Shown here piece after piece: positions 40,828 to 50,709 of a stretch of 64,000 bases of DNA (within the stretch, counting starts at the first letter, position 1; each line of letters starts with the position of its first letter). The position numbers and the translations under genes were made by a program. This stretch comes from JAJFUV01 sp964384215. GTDB taxonomy: Bacteria > Acidobacteriota > Terriglobia > Bryobacterales > Bryobacteraceae. The notes below the pieces were generated by a model. The model searched no databases. It was not told where the DNA came from and was given only the letters and a program-made list of their open reading frames with translations. The stretch is from the NCBI GenBank assembly GCA_964384215.1, contig CAYLLB010000025.1, positions 14,471 to 78,470 of the forward strand, in the 5' to 3' direction.

Positions 40828-42333
40828 ATGCGACGGCGTGAATTCCTTGCAGCTTCATCAATGGCATTGGCGGCGCGCACTTGGGGGGCGAGCGCTGCTA
40901 CTGGAAGACGGAATGTGCTTTTCATCGCCTCGGATGACTTGCGGCCGCAGTTGGGCTGCTACGGCCACGCGCGGGTCAAGTCCCCCAACATCGACAAGCT
41001 GGCATCGCAAGGCCTGCGCTTCGATCGCGCCTATTGCCAGCAAGCTGTGTGCGCGCCCACACGGGCGAGCCTTCTGACGGGAACCCGGCCAGACACCACG
41101 CGCGTGTACGATTTGCAGACGCCGCTCAACACTGTCCGGCCAGACCTGGTGAGCCTGCCGCATCACTTCCGCAAGCATGGCTATGAGACGATTTCGTTGG
41201 GCAAGATCTACCACCATGAGAATGAGGATCCGCAAGGCTGGAGTGTGGCGCCATGGCGCACAAGGGGCGGCCGGGGTGACGACTATTGGAGATATCTGGA
41301 TCCCATCTCGCTCATCGGGGTGCGGCAAAACGACGCGGTTCTTCGCGCGGCCTATGAGCGGAATTTGAAGTCCGGAAAGAAAGTTGCTCCGCCGCTCTAT
41401 GGCCGGGGCCCGGCCTTCGAAGGTCCGGAAGTGGCTGACAACGATTACCCGGACGGCAAGACCTGCGACAAAGCGATCGACGAATTGCGGCGGTTGCGGG
41501 ACAGGCCGTTCTTCCTCGCGGCCGGATTCTTCAAGCCGCACTTGCCGTTCAACGCGCCGAAGAAATATTGGGACCTGTATTCGCCGGAGGACATTGAACT
41601 GCCCTCGCGCAATGAGTGGCCGGAAAACATGCCGCCGCTGGCGGGTTCCGATTGGGGCGAACTGAGAAGCTACATAGGGATTCCGCCGAAGGGTCCAGTG
41701 AGCGAGGGCACCATGCGGATGCTGATCCACGGCTATTACGCGTGCGTGAGTTTCCTGGATGCCCAGGTGGGACGCCTGGTCGAAGAACTGGACCATCTGG
41801 GCCTGCGGGAAAACACCATCGTCATCCTGTGGGGCGACCACGGTTGGAAGTTAGGCGATTACGGCGCCTGGTGCAAGCACACCAATTTCGAGCTTGACAC
41901 GCATGTTCCGATGATTTTGTCGGTGCCCGGCCAACAGCACGCCGGAAGCTCGACCAGCGCACTCGTGGAGTTTGTCGATATCTACCCAACGCTGGCCGAG
42001 GCGTGCGGCCTTGAGGTTCCGGCGCAGTGCGAGGGCAAGAGCATGATGCCGCTGCTCGACAATCCGCAGCGCAGGTGGAAGGCCGCGGCCTTCAGCCAGT
42101 ATCCGCGCGGCGGCATTATGGGCTACACCATGCGGACGGAGCGGTGGCGTTACACGGAGTGGATTTCGCGGGAGACAGGCGAGGTGACCGCAAGGGAGTT
42201 GTACGACCACTTGACGAGCGACGTGCCGAGCGCGAATCTGGCGGATTTGCCGGAGCAGGCTGCGCGAGTGCGGGAGTTGTCGGCGATGTTGGATAAAGGT
42301 CGCGGGTGGCGCAAGGTGAGAGAACAGGTGTAA
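40828..42333 (+). CDS. formylglycine-dependent sulfatase, iduronate-sulfatase-like
   Basis: The protein has 501 residues. An N-terminal MRRREFLAASSMALAARTWG is a Tat-like leader. NVLFIASDDLRPQLGCYGHA gives the metal-binding Asp pair. CAPTR at residues 75-79 is the CxPxR motif whose Cys becomes formylglycine, followed by ASLLTGTRPD. ILWGDHGWKLGDYGAWCKH holds the later Asp-His metal ligands. The sequence is closest in feel to iduronate-2-sulfatase and choline-sulfatase relatives. Exported sulfatases of this type remove sulfate from polysaccharides. The ATG at 40828 has no good ribosome site. The formylglycine-generating enzyme is not in the window. Confidence 0.88.
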   Translation: MRRREFLAASSMALAARTWGASAATGRRNVLFIASDDLRPQLGCYGHARVKSPNIDKLASQGLRFDRAYCQQAVCAPTRASLLTGTRPDTTRVYDLQTPLNTVRPDLVSLPHHFRKHGYETISLGKIYHHENEDPQGWSVAPWRTRGGRGDDYWRYLDPISLIGVRQNDAVLRAAYERNLKSGKKVAPPLYGRGPAFEGPEVADNDYPDGKTCDKAIDELRRLRDRPFFLAAGFFKPHLPFNAPKKYWDLYSPEDIELPSRNEWPENMPPLAGSDWGELRSYIGIPPKGPVSEGTMRMLIHGYYACVSFLDAQVGRLVEELDHLGLRENTIVILWGDHGWKLGDYGAWCKHTNFELDTHVPMILSVPGQQHAGSSTSALVEFVDIYPTLAEACGLEVPAQCEGKSMMPLLDNPQRRWKAAAFSQYPRGGIMGYTMRTERWRYTEWISRETGEVTARELYDHLTSDVPSANLADLPEQAARVRELSAMLDKGRGWRKVREQV

Positions 42334-42390
42334 CGAGTCGTGGAAACCTGTAGGGAAGTAAACTGAGCAGTAACTGGAGAGAATGCCACC

Positions 42391-43965
42391 ATGACTTCTT
42401 ACCGAATCTTCGCAGCCGCCTTCGCAGTGTTCACGCTCGGCGCTTCCGGCGCCTGGTGTCAGCCGTCCTTGCCCGAACCTCTGGGTCCGCCCGCGGGAGA
42501 AGTTACGCTGGCGCCCAAGCTCGCCTGCACAGATCTTTACAGTCTCTCGGGGTACGAGTTCACGGTAGCCACAGCTACGGTCATCCCCGCGGGTGAAAAC
42601 ACGCGGGAATACTGCCGCGTCACGGGCCAGGTTCTTCCCGAGATCCGCTTCGAGGTGAATCTGCCCACCGCGTGGAACCGCCGTTTCTTCATGGCCGGCA
42701 ACGGCGGCTACGCGGGCAACACGGTAGACGGCCCGTTGAAGCCCGGCGCCAGGAATACGCAGGTGAACCGAGGCTTCGCCACCGCAGTCAGCAACGCCGG
42801 CCACGAGGCATCCGCGGAACCTTGGGCGTCGTTCGCCATAAACCGGCAGAAACTGCTCGACTACGCGTTCCGTTCGCTCCACGTCACCGCCGTGACGGCC
42901 AAGCGGCTGATCGCTGCGTACTACGGTGTGAAACCCACGCGGTCGTACTTTGAAAGCTGCTCCAACGGCGGCCGGCAGGCGCTGATGCTGGCACAACGCT
43001 TCCCGGAAGACTTCGACGGGATCATCTCCGGCGCGCCCGTACTGGCTTTCACCGACATGATGATCCGTTTCGCCTGCACGGCGCAGGCGCTTGCCGCCGC
43101 GCCGATTCCATCCCAGAAGCTCTCCGTTCTGGCCGACCGCATCTACGATCTCTGCGACTCGAAGGACGGCTTAAAAGACGGGCTCATCGACGACCCGCGC
43201 CGATGTGATTTCAGGCCCTCGCGCGACCTGCCGAAGTGCGCGGAGGGCACGGACTCCTCGAACTGCTTCACGGCTGCACAGATCGGTGCACTGGAGAGAA
43301 TTTACGGGGATGTGGTGGTGGACGGGAAGCGCGTCGTGCGGGGCTGGCCGGTGGGCGGCGAGGCGGCGGATGCCAAGGGCCACCGCGGCTGGCAGAACTG
43401 GATCATCAGGGATGAGGGCCAGAGCATTTCCGCGGCTTTCGCGGAGAGCTTCTTCCGCTATATGGCGTTCCCCGAGAAAGACCCCAATTACAAGCTGGCG
43501 AATTTCGACGTTGCCAGGGATCCCGCCCGCCTGGAGTGGATCCGGAACGTTGTCGATGCCACCAACCCGGACCTGTCACGGTTCAAGAGCCATGGCGGCA
43601 AGCTGCTGATGTGGTACGGATGGTCCGACGAGGCGCTGAATCCCTTGAGCGGAATCGATTACTACGAGAGCGTGCTCAACCGCATGGGTCCGTCCACACC
43701 GGAGTTCTTCCGCTTCTTCATGGCGCCCGGCGTGTGCCACTGCGGCGGAGGCATCGGCGCCAGTCCTTCCGACATGCTCACCCCGCTGATGCAGTGGGTG
43801 GAGCAAGGTGCCGCGCCGGACAGCATACTCGCTTCCCGCAGAATCGACGGAAAGGTGGTGCGCACGCGTCCTTTGTGTCCCTATCCTCAGGTGGCGAGGT
43901 ACAAGGGGAACGGCAGCATCGACGACGCCTCGAATTTCGCCTGCGGGGCGCCACTGGAGCAATAA
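42391..43965 (+). CDS. tannase/feruloyl esterase family protein, exported
   Basis: The protein has 524 residues with a signal peptide (FAAAFAVFTLGASGAWC). The alpha/beta-hydrolase nucleophile elbow is in YFESCSNGGRQALMLAQRFP, where Cys-Ser-Asn-Gly-Gly is the family signature. FDGIISGAPV follows. The C-terminal VCHCGGGIGASP carries the catalytic His and the Cys that normally forms a disulfide next to the nucleophile. Between them a long lid (RCDFRPSRDLPKCAEGTDSS) matches the tannase lid region. Family members cleave galloyl or feruloyl esters from plant polymers. Export and the neighbouring sulfatase agree with extracellular plant or algal polymer processing. Confidence 0.87.
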   Translation: MTSYRIFAAAFAVFTLGASGAWCQPSLPEPLGPPAGEVTLAPKLACTDLYSLSGYEFTVATATVIPAGENTREYCRVTGQVLPEIRFEVNLPTAWNRRFFMAGNGGYAGNTVDGPLKPGARNTQVNRGFATAVSNAGHEASAEPWASFAINRQKLLDYAFRSLHVTAVTAKRLIAAYYGVKPTRSYFESCSNGGRQALMLAQRFPEDFDGIISGAPVLAFTDMMIRFACTAQALAAAPIPSQKLSVLADRIYDLCDSKDGLKDGLIDDPRRCDFRPSRDLPKCAEGTDSSNCFTAAQIGALERIYGDVVVDGKRVVRGWPVGGEAADAKGHRGWQNWIIRDEGQSISAAFAESFFRYMAFPEKDPNYKLANFDVARDPARLEWIRNVVDATNPDLSRFKSHGGKLLMWYGWSDEALNPLSGIDYYESVLNRMGPSTPEFFRFFMAPGVCHCGGGIGASPSDMLTPLMQWVEQGAAPDSILASRRIDGKVVRTRPLCPYPQVARYKGNGSIDDASNFACGAPLEQ

Positions 43966-44036
43966 CACCATAAAAAGAGAAGAACATCGCTTCGACGCAG
44001 ACCGCTGGGTGCGAAGGCCAGAGGACGGGTTGCTGG

Positions 44037-44045
44037 TGCTATACT
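44037..44045 (+). promoter_or_regulatory. extended -10 element before the CXXCH/PD40/TPR gene
   Basis: TGCTATACT reads as an extended -10 (TG, one base, TATACT). The predicted start near 44052 leaves only a very short leader before the ribosome site GGAGGGAGG and the TTG at 44068. No -35 match was seen. Confidence 0.35.
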
Positions 44046-44067
44046 CACACGCGTTGGAGGGAGGAAG

Positions 44068-46923
44068 TTGCGGATCCTGTCTTTTGTGGCGGTGATGTGG
44101 TGTCTCGTTGTTGCGGATCTGAACAACCACAACGTTGCAGATCGAAGACGTACTGAGTTTGCGCCCACTCCAGGCACCAGCGAGAGGCTGTCCCCTTGGG
44201 CGATGTTAGCCTTGACTCCACCCGCAACCAGCGCGCCGGCCGCGGTTCAGATCGCGCCTATCACAGTGGATTACCCGGCTGACGGTTCAATCTTTCCACC
44301 AGACTTCACAGCACCAACTTTTCTGTGGCGCGACGCAAGCAAGGCTGCCGCCGTGTGGCAGATCGAGGTTGCGTTCGGAGATGGCTCGTCTTCCCTTAAG
44401 GTTGGGCCTGCGGGAGAGCCCTTGCGAATTGGGGAGATCGACCAACGTTGCGTGGCAAGCACGAATGAACTACCTCAATTGACGCCGCAACAGGCCGGCA
44501 CGCGAACCTGGCGGCCTGAGCTCTCGATTTGGGAGATCATTAAGCGACGGTCGGTCCAGCATCCCGCTACGATCACCATCACAGGATTCCGATCTGCCGA
44601 CTCCGGGGAAGTCATAAGCCGGGGACGCGTGAAGATCCGGACCGCGACGGAGCCGGTTGGGGCCCCGATCTTCTTTCGCGACGTTCCGCTGATGCCATCA
44701 GAGGCGGAAAAGGGAGTGATCAAGCCGCTGGCCTCGAAAGCCGTGCCCCTGATTGCGTGGCGTCTGCGCAACGTGAGCGAGCCTCGAAGCCGGCTTCTGA
44801 TGCAGGGACTCCACACTTGCGCCAACTGCCATTCCTTCTCCCGCGACGGCAAAACGCTAGGCATGGACCTGGATGGCCCACAGAACGATAAAGGCTTGTA
44901 TACCATCGCTCCCGTCCGGCCGCAGATGTCCATCCGGAATGAGAACGTCATAGCGTGGAGCACCTTCCGGGACAAGGTTCCCTCCGAAGCCCGGGAGGGC
45001 TTCATGTCGCAGGTGTCGCCGGACGGGCAGCACGTGATGACCACCATCAAACCGCGCGGAACAGACAAGCTGCGCTTGTATTATGTGGCCAATTTCAAGG
45101 ACTACCGCTTCCTGCAGGTGTTCTATCCTACGCGTGGCATCCTGTTCTGGTACAGCCGGCGAACCGGCCAGCTAATGCCGTTGCCGGGCGCGGACGACCC
45201 TCGCTACGTGCAGGCAAACGCTGTCTGGAGTCCCGACGGAAGTTACCTGGTGTTCGTCCGGGCGGCAGCGCGGGAACCGTATCCGAGCGGCCGGAAGGCG
45301 GCGGAATACGCCAACGATCCGAACGAACCCCCAATCCAGTACGACCTTTACAGAATCCCCTTCAACGGCGGCAGGGGAGGCCGTGCTGAACCGATTGCCG
45401 GCGCCTCCCGGAATGGGATGAGCAACAGCTTCCCCAAGATCACTCCGGATGGGCGCTGGATCGTGTTCGTGCAGGCCCGAAACGGAATGCTGATGCGTCC
45501 CGATGGTCAGCTCTACATTGTCGCGGCCGCCGGAGGCACGGCGCGGCGGATGCGCTGCAACACGCCGCTGATGAACTCCTGGCACAGCTTTTCGCCCAAC
45601 GGCTGCTGGATGGTCTTCTCATCAAAGAGCCGCTCGCCATACACGCAGATGTTTCTCACCCACATCGACGAGAACGGCGACGACAGCCCGCCGATTCTGA
45701 TCGAAAATGCCACCGCCGCCAACCGCGCGGTGAACATCCCGGAATTTGTGAATATCCCGCCGGATGGCTTACAGAAGATCGACGCCCCTGCTACCGAGTT
45801 CTACCGTTTGTTTGACGTCGCAGCGGGACTCGCCGCCAAGGGCGAGTACGAAGCCGCCATTGCCGAGTGGCCGAAAGCGATTGCCCTCAGCCCCAAAGAT
45901 GCCCGCGGCCGTAACAGCTTCGGTTTCTCCCTTGCCAGGGCGAGGAGATTGGACAAAGCGATCGAGCAATACAGACGCGCTTTGGAGATCGAGCCGGAGT
46001 ACCCTGAGGCCGAGTGTAATCTTGGGATGGCGCTGGCTCAGAAAGGTTTGCCGGGCGAGGCCATCCTCCACCTGGAAAGAGCATTGAAGCTAAAGCCGGA
46101 ATACGCGGAAGCCCACAATAACGTCGGGGTTGTCCTGGCAATGACGGGGAAATTGGACGAAGCGGTTGCCCACTATCGGAAGGCGTTGGAGTTGACTCCC
46201 AATTATGCGGAGGCGATGACGAACCTGGGGCTTGCCCTGTCCGCGGCGGGAAAGCCGGACGAGGCGATCGAGCGTCACCGGAAGGCTCTGGAGGTGAAGC
46301 CCGACTACGCCGACGCTCATGCCAATCTGGGCATCGCGCTGGCTCGCGCAGGCAATCTCGACGAAGCGATCACGCACCTTGAGCAGGCGGCGTCCCTGAA
46401 GCCCGAGCGTGCCGAGATTCATTGCGTCCTTGGTAGCACGCTGCTTCGAGCGGGCAGGCTGGAGGCGGCGGCGGCAGCACTGGAAAAGGCGCTGACGCTG
46501 AGGCCCGGATACGCGGAGGCTCACTACTACATGGGTGATACCCTTTCGCTGCAGGGCAGGACCGCTGAGGCGCTTGCGCAGTGGCGCAAGGCGCTTTTAT
46601 CGGAGCCGAAGCACTGGCCTGCCATGAACCAGATCTCCTGGATGCTCGCAACCAGCATGGATGCGCCGTTGCGGAACGGTTCGGAGGCGGTTGATCTGGC
46701 GGAAAAAGCGATGAACCTGTCTGGCGGCCGGGAGCCAAAGATCCTCGTTACGCTGGCTGCCGCGTACGCCGAGGCCGGGCGGTTCAGTGACGCCATGGAA
46801 ATCGTGCGGCGGACGAGACAGATTGCCGAAGAGCAGAGGAATGAACAGCTTGCGAACGGCCTGGACATGATTGCCAGGCTCTTCGAGGCAAAGACGCCAC
46901 TTCGGGTGCCGCCTCCGCGGTGA
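44068..46923 (+). CDS. large exported protein: CXXCH motif, PD40 beta-propeller and TPR array
   Basis: The protein has 951 residues. A short hydrophobic N-terminus (LSFVAVMWCLVVADL) is followed by a beta-sandwich (TVDYPADGSIFPPDFTAPTF). HTCANCHSFSRDGKTLGMDL contains CANCH at residues 251-255, a possible covalent haem site. WD40-like PD40 repeats follow (VSPDGQHVMTT, WSPDGSYLVFVRAA, ITPDGRWIVFVQ, FSPNGCWMVFSS). From about residue 585 there are roughly eight consecutive 34-residue TPR units with the A..LG.AL...G...EAI....KAL...P pattern. TTG is chosen because GGAGGGAGG lies directly upstream. A periplasmic scaffold or sensor is plausible. The single CXXCH could also be a metal site. Confidence 0.75.
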   Translation: MRILSFVAVMWCLVVADLNNHNVADRRRTEFAPTPGTSERLSPWAMLALTPPATSAPAAVQIAPITVDYPADGSIFPPDFTAPTFLWRDASKAAAVWQIEVAFGDGSSSLKVGPAGEPLRIGEIDQRCVASTNELPQLTPQQAGTRTWRPELSIWEIIKRRSVQHPATITITGFRSADSGEVISRGRVKIRTATEPVGAPIFFRDVPLMPSEAEKGVIKPLASKAVPLIAWRLRNVSEPRSRLLMQGLHTCANCHSFSRDGKTLGMDLDGPQNDKGLYTIAPVRPQMSIRNENVIAWSTFRDKVPSEAREGFMSQVSPDGQHVMTTIKPRGTDKLRLYYVANFKDYRFLQVFYPTRGILFWYSRRTGQLMPLPGADDPRYVQANAVWSPDGSYLVFVRAAAREPYPSGRKAAEYANDPNEPPIQYDLYRIPFNGGRGGRAEPIAGASRNGMSNSFPKITPDGRWIVFVQARNGMLMRPDGQLYIVAAAGGTARRMRCNTPLMNSWHSFSPNGCWMVFSSKSRSPYTQMFLTHIDENGDDSPPILIENATAANRAVNIPEFVNIPPDGLQKIDAPATEFYRLFDVAAGLAAKGEYEAAIAEWPKAIALSPKDARGRNSFGFSLARARRLDKAIEQYRRALEIEPEYPEAECNLGMALAQKGLPGEAILHLERALKLKPEYAEAHNNVGVVLAMTGKLDEAVAHYRKALELTPNYAEAMTNLGLALSAAGKPDEAIERHRKALEVKPDYADAHANLGIALARAGNLDEAITHLEQAASLKPERAEIHCVLGSTLLRAGRLEAAAAALEKALTLRPGYAEAHYYMGDTLSLQGRTAEALAQWRKALLSEPKHWPAMNQISWMLATSMDAPLRNGSEAVDLAEKAMNLSGGREPKILVTLAAAYAEAGRFSDAMEIVRRTRQIAEEQRNEQLANGLDMIARLFEAKTPLRVPPPR

Positions 46924-46979
46924 GTGAGGGGCATCCCCTTTGCCTCGCGCGGTCGAAGATTCGTCTTGAGGAGTCTAGC

Positions 46980-48338
46980 ATGCGAAATGACCGATATCGC
47001 GTCCCGCGGCGTGCTCTTTGTTTCGGGCTTGTGGGGCCCGCGGCAGCAGAAAGTATGCAACGGCAGACAGATCCACGGATACTCGGGTCCGAGTGGAATG
47101 TTTTGGATTTCGGGGCGACGGCCGACAGCGTGACCGACAACACCCAAGCTTTCCAGCGGGCGTTGAACGCCGCTGGAGAGGCACGCGGCGGGGTCGTCCG
47201 CATTCCCGGTGGACGATACAGCTTCTCCGGATCGCTTCGCGTGCCGAAGGATGTCATCCTTCGTGGACTCTTCAACACCCCCACGTCGCATTCCCTCGCG
47301 CAGACCGGGCAGAAACCGGAGTACGGAACGGTGCTGTTGCCCAAGGCAGGTGCGGGATCGGAAGAAGGCCCTGCGTTCATCGATCTGGACAGCAACGCGG
47401 TGCTCCAGGGTGTCTGCATCTTCTACCCCAATCAGAAACTCGATCCACCTCCCACGCCCTATCCCTATACGGTATGTATGCACGGCAATAACCCGGCATT
47501 ATTGGATGTCGAGTTACTCAATCCTTACAACGGCGTCAAAGTCGGGAAAGGCGGCCGCCAATTCGTTCGCAACGTGTGCGGCCAGCCGCTGCATATCGGC
47601 CTCTTTGTCGACGAGGCGTATGATTGCTGCCGGCTTGAAAACGTGCATTGGAACCCCTGGTGGACTTACGAGTCTCCCATGGCGCGCTGGCAACTCGACA
47701 ACGGCACCGGGTTCATTTTCGGACGAAGCGACGGGCAATACGCCTTGAACACTTTCTGTTTCAACTACAACATCGGCTACAAGTTCATCACCACCGCCAA
47801 GGGAAATGCTTACGGGAACTTCTCGGGCTTCAATGCCGAGCTATGCCATGTGTGCGTGTACGTCGAGGGTTGCTGCACATGGGGAATCCTTATCAGCAAC
47901 GGCGGCTACGCACTGCTGGACCCTCCGCGCTCCATGATGGTGCGCGTTGGGCCCAACAATCGCGGCACCGTCCGTTTCAACAACTGTGCGTTCTGGGGGC
48001 CGACCGACCGTTGCGCCATCGTTGAGAGTTCTGATATCGGGTTCGTCTCTTTCGCTAACTGTACATTCGCGGAATGGCCCGAAAACCGCAAAATGCCACG
48101 TGAACTGAAGCCGAAGCGCGATCCCTGCATCGCCGCACTGGGCGGAACCCTCACGGTTCAGGGTTGCCAGTTCCGCGACCATAAACCACAAATCTATCTC
48201 GGCCCGAATCTTCGTGGGGCCATCATCGCCAACAACGTCATGCACTGGCCGGTCGATATCCGCTCGGAAATGAAACAGCCCGCGATTATCAAGGACAACC
48301 TCGGTCTTCCCGAAAGCCGGTCCGGAAAGAAGAGCTGA
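46980..48338 (+). CDS. pectate-lyase-superfamily (right-handed beta-helix) protein
   Basis: The protein has 452 residues. It starts at the ATG at 46980 because GAGGAG lies 6 bases upstream; a GTG at 46920 overlapping the previous stop would add 20 leader-less residues. After about 40 residues comes NVLDFGATADSVTDNTQAFQ, the classic N-terminal cap of Pectate_lyase_3 proteins. GVVRIPGGRYSFSGSLRVPK begins the parallel beta-helix, whose rungs continue through IVESSDIGFVSFANCTF and LTVQGCQFRDHKPQIYL. Such proteins bind or cut polysaccharides, but without a recognised catalytic triad I would not name an activity. The leader is weak (LCFGLVGPAAAES). Confidence 0.78.
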   Translation: MRNDRYRVPRRALCFGLVGPAAAESMQRQTDPRILGSEWNVLDFGATADSVTDNTQAFQRALNAAGEARGGVVRIPGGRYSFSGSLRVPKDVILRGLFNTPTSHSLAQTGQKPEYGTVLLPKAGAGSEEGPAFIDLDSNAVLQGVCIFYPNQKLDPPPTPYPYTVCMHGNNPALLDVELLNPYNGVKVGKGGRQFVRNVCGQPLHIGLFVDEAYDCCRLENVHWNPWWTYESPMARWQLDNGTGFIFGRSDGQYALNTFCFNYNIGYKFITTAKGNAYGNFSGFNAELCHVCVYVEGCCTWGILISNGGYALLDPPRSMMVRVGPNNRGTVRFNNCAFWGPTDRCAIVESSDIGFVSFANCTFAEWPENRKMPRELKPKRDPCIAALGGTLTVQGCQFRDHKPQIYLGPNLRGAIIANNVMHWPVDIRSEMKQPAIIKDNLGLPESRSGKKS

Positions 48339-48379
48339 CTGAACTCAGCGGAGTGCACAACGCATCACAGGCTCCGCGC

Positions 48380-48388
48380 TGATACAAT
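48380..48388 (+). promoter_or_regulatory. extended -10 element before the Gfo/Idh gene
   Basis: TGATACAAT (TG, one base, TACAAT) lies 115 bases before the ATG at 48503 in an otherwise featureless gap. The -35 region has no match, so this is a weak call. Confidence 0.3.
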
Positions 48389-48502
48389 AGCGTCACTGCG
48401 GCCAGATTGCCGGACATGGATGCACGGGGCTGCGGCCAGAACGAGCGGAAAACGTAACCCTTTCGCTGGTTTTGAAGATCTTCGAGGTATCCAGGAGAAA
48501 TC

Positions 48503-49882
48503 ATGGCAGAAGAGAAGAAAAGAGTTTCCCGGCGCGGATTCGGCAAGACGATCGCGCAGGCAAGCGGCCTTGCCGCCGCCGCGCCCATGCTTGCCGCCAG
48601 CCAAGCTGCCGACCAAGGCGCGACACGACCTGTCGTAGGACCCACGGTAGTCGCGAACTACGGAATGGTCGACCGGCTTCGCTTCGGCGGCATTGGCCTC
48701 GGTGGCCGTGGAATACATGACCTGAAGCAATTGCTCGGCGATGAGCGCGTCCAGTTCGTCGCTATTGCCGATGTGAAGGAGAGCGCCCGGGAAAACGTCA
48801 AGAGTTTGGTGGATCGGTATTACGGCAACAATGCCTGCCAGATGTACCGAGACCCAGCGGATCTGCTGGCGCGCAAGGACATCGACGCTCTCCTCATCGC
48901 TACCAGCGACCGCTGGCACGGCCCCATGGCGATTTGGGCAGCTCAGGCCGGCAAGGACATGTACATCGAAAAACCCGCCACCATGTCCATCATGGAAAGC
49001 TATGCCCTCGCCGATAACGTCCGTCGCTACGGCATCGTCTACCAGTCCGGCTGCCAGCGCAAGAATCAATATGCTTTCGAATTTGCGGTGGGCCTGGCGC
49101 GTAGCGGCAAGCTTGGCAGGCTGCTCGCCGTGCATGCGGACACAGCCATAGGGCTGGGAACCGTGGATGAAGGCGGGCACAGTTGGTGGCCTGAGGAACC
49201 GGAGCCCGATCCGCGAGTGGTTGATTGGGACAAGTGGCTCGGCCCTTGTCTGTGGCGTCCCTATAACTCGCGGTATCCCAGCGGCGGCCGCGGGCAGTTC
49301 TGGGATTTCCATGCCGGCCTTCTGGAGTGGGCGTCGCACACCGTGGCCATGGCTCAGTGGGCTGCCGACATGGAGTACACCGAGCCCGTCGAGTATGTGC
49401 CGGAGGGCGGGGAATTTCGTGGCGACGGCCTGATTCAGCGGTACACCATAACCTGCCGGTACGCCAATGGCGTAAAGCTTATCCTGCGCAACCATAGCTG
49501 GATGGGGATGGGTTCGTGCAGCAACCGGTTCGAAGGTACCGAAGGATGGGTCGAGACCGGCGACAGCGGCAGGATTGAGGTTTCGCCCAACCTGAAGTCG
49601 CTGGTTCCCACACGCTTGGGCAGAAGGTATGACCCGACGGGAGAGCACATCCGCGAGTTCCTGCAGTGCATCCGGTCGCGAACCGCACCGCGCGCGAACG
49701 CCGAAGTGACCGCGCACACTCATGTGGCCTCTCACGCGGCTTCGATCGCGGCCCAGCTGAATCGCAAGTTGACGTGGGACCCCGCGAAACGCATGTTCAT
49801 CGGCGACGAGGAAGCCAACCGGATGCGCAGCCGCGCGTATCGCGAGCCGTGGCGGCTCGAAGCGTTGGCCACCAGCATGTAA
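48503..49882 (+). CDS. Tat-exported Gfo/Idh/MocA oxidoreductase
   Basis: The protein has 459 residues with the Tat-type leader RVSRRGFGKTIAQASGLAAA. LRFGGIGLGGRGIHDLKQLL is the nucleotide-binding region. DALLIATSDRWHGPMAIWAA and KDMYIEKPATMSIME (EKP present) follow. The second domain has GGRGQFWDFHAGLLEWASHT. AGGAG is the ribosome site. It is the third Gfo/Idh protein in the window and the only one not followed by a TIM-barrel epimerase; a HEAT-repeat gene follows 29 bases later instead. Its sugar substrate is unknown. Confidence 0.86.
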   Translation: MAEEKKRVSRRGFGKTIAQASGLAAAAPMLAASQAADQGATRPVVGPTVVANYGMVDRLRFGGIGLGGRGIHDLKQLLGDERVQFVAIADVKESARENVKSLVDRYYGNNACQMYRDPADLLARKDIDALLIATSDRWHGPMAIWAAQAGKDMYIEKPATMSIMESYALADNVRRYGIVYQSGCQRKNQYAFEFAVGLARSGKLGRLLAVHADTAIGLGTVDEGGHSWWPEEPEPDPRVVDWDKWLGPCLWRPYNSRYPSGGRGQFWDFHAGLLEWASHTVAMAQWAADMEYTEPVEYVPEGGEFRGDGLIQRYTITCRYANGVKLILRNHSWMGMGSCSNRFEGTEGWVETGDSGRIEVSPNLKSLVPTRLGRRYDPTGEHIREFLQCIRSRTAPRANAEVTAHTHVASHAASIAAQLNRKLTWDPAKRMFIGDEEANRMRSRAYREPWRLEALATSM

Positions 49883-49911
49883 GAGGAGTCAAGGACGAGG
49901 AGATTACGAAA

Positions 49912-50703
49912 ATGCAACCACCAGCACAGACCCAGCAAGTGCCGGCTCAGAGCGGCGCGGCAACTCCGAAACCAGCGCGTCCACCGGCTCCCAAGGTTCC
50001 TCCCGAGTTCGATGCGCTGCCCATCTGGAAGATGGATGCGCCGAAGCTCGTCGCGATGGTAAAGGACCCGAATTCCACGGTGTTTCAGAAGGCGATAGCG
50101 TGCAAGAGACTTTCCATCGTAGGGGGCAGGGAAGCTGTCCAGCCGATGGCTGCCCTGCTGAGCGACCCGCATCTGGCCTGCTACGCGAGATTCGGCATGG
50201 AACCGAATCCCGACCCATCGGTGGACGAAGCCTTCCGTGCTGCGCTCCCCAAGCTGAAAGGCAGGCTTCAGGTGGGTGTCATTCACTCCATCGGGTTCCG
50301 CAAGGATCCCAAAGCCGTGAGCGCCCTCGGCAAACTGATTTACAACAGCGACCCCGAGGTGGCCGGGGCGGCAGCCGCATCCGTAGGGATGATCGGCGGC
50401 CTTCAAGCAGCTAAGGTGCTTGAAGCAGCGTTGAAGAGCACGAAGGCTCCGGTGTTCGCCGTGGTCGCCCGGGCCTGCCTGCTGTGCGCCGAGAGCTTGA
50501 TGACGAGCCACCGCGCGCGGGCGCTGGAGATATACAACGGATTGATCTCGCACTCCATGCCCGAACCGGTGCGCCTGGCGGCGTTGCGGGTTCTGAACGC
50601 CAACGGACCCGCGCCGGAGTACACCAAGAAGTGGCCGGCGCCTACCGGTGCCGCTGCGGACGCCGATACCAGCGGCTTCTTGGGACGAAAACCCGAGAAG
50701 TGA
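49912..50703 (+). CDS. HEAT-repeat-like protein
   Basis: The protein has 263 residues. A Pro/Ala/Gln-rich N-terminus (QPPAQTQQVPAQSGAATPKP) precedes alpha-helical repeats (PQAVKA-like units such as PKAVSALGKLIYNSDPEVAG and SVGMIGGLQAAKVLEAAL). These have the length and spacing of HEAT or PBS lyase-type repeats. There is no signal peptide. The ATG has GAGGAG about 10 bases upstream, and the longer open frame back to 49666 overlaps the oxidoreductase gene and is rejected. It may be a protein-interaction partner of the Gfo/Idh enzyme; this is inferred from adjacency only. A hairpin terminator follows. Confidence 0.65.
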   Translation: MQPPAQTQQVPAQSGAATPKPARPPAPKVPPEFDALPIWKMDAPKLVAMVKDPNSTVFQKAIACKRLSIVGGREAVQPMAALLSDPHLACYARFGMEPNPDPSVDEAFRAALPKLKGRLQVGVIHSIGFRKDPKAVSALGKLIYNSDPEVAGAAAASVGMIGGLQAAKVLEAALKSTKAPVFAVVARACLLCAESLMTSHRARALEIYNGLISHSMPEPVRLAALRVLNANGPAPEYTKKWPAPTGAAADADTSGFLGRKPEK

Positions 50704-50709
50704 CTTGAC

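Noticed and set aside
49666..49911. Upstream extension of the HEAT-protein frame
   Set aside because: It overlaps the oxidoreductase gene in another frame and encodes an implausible sequence; the ATG at 49912 has a ribosome site.
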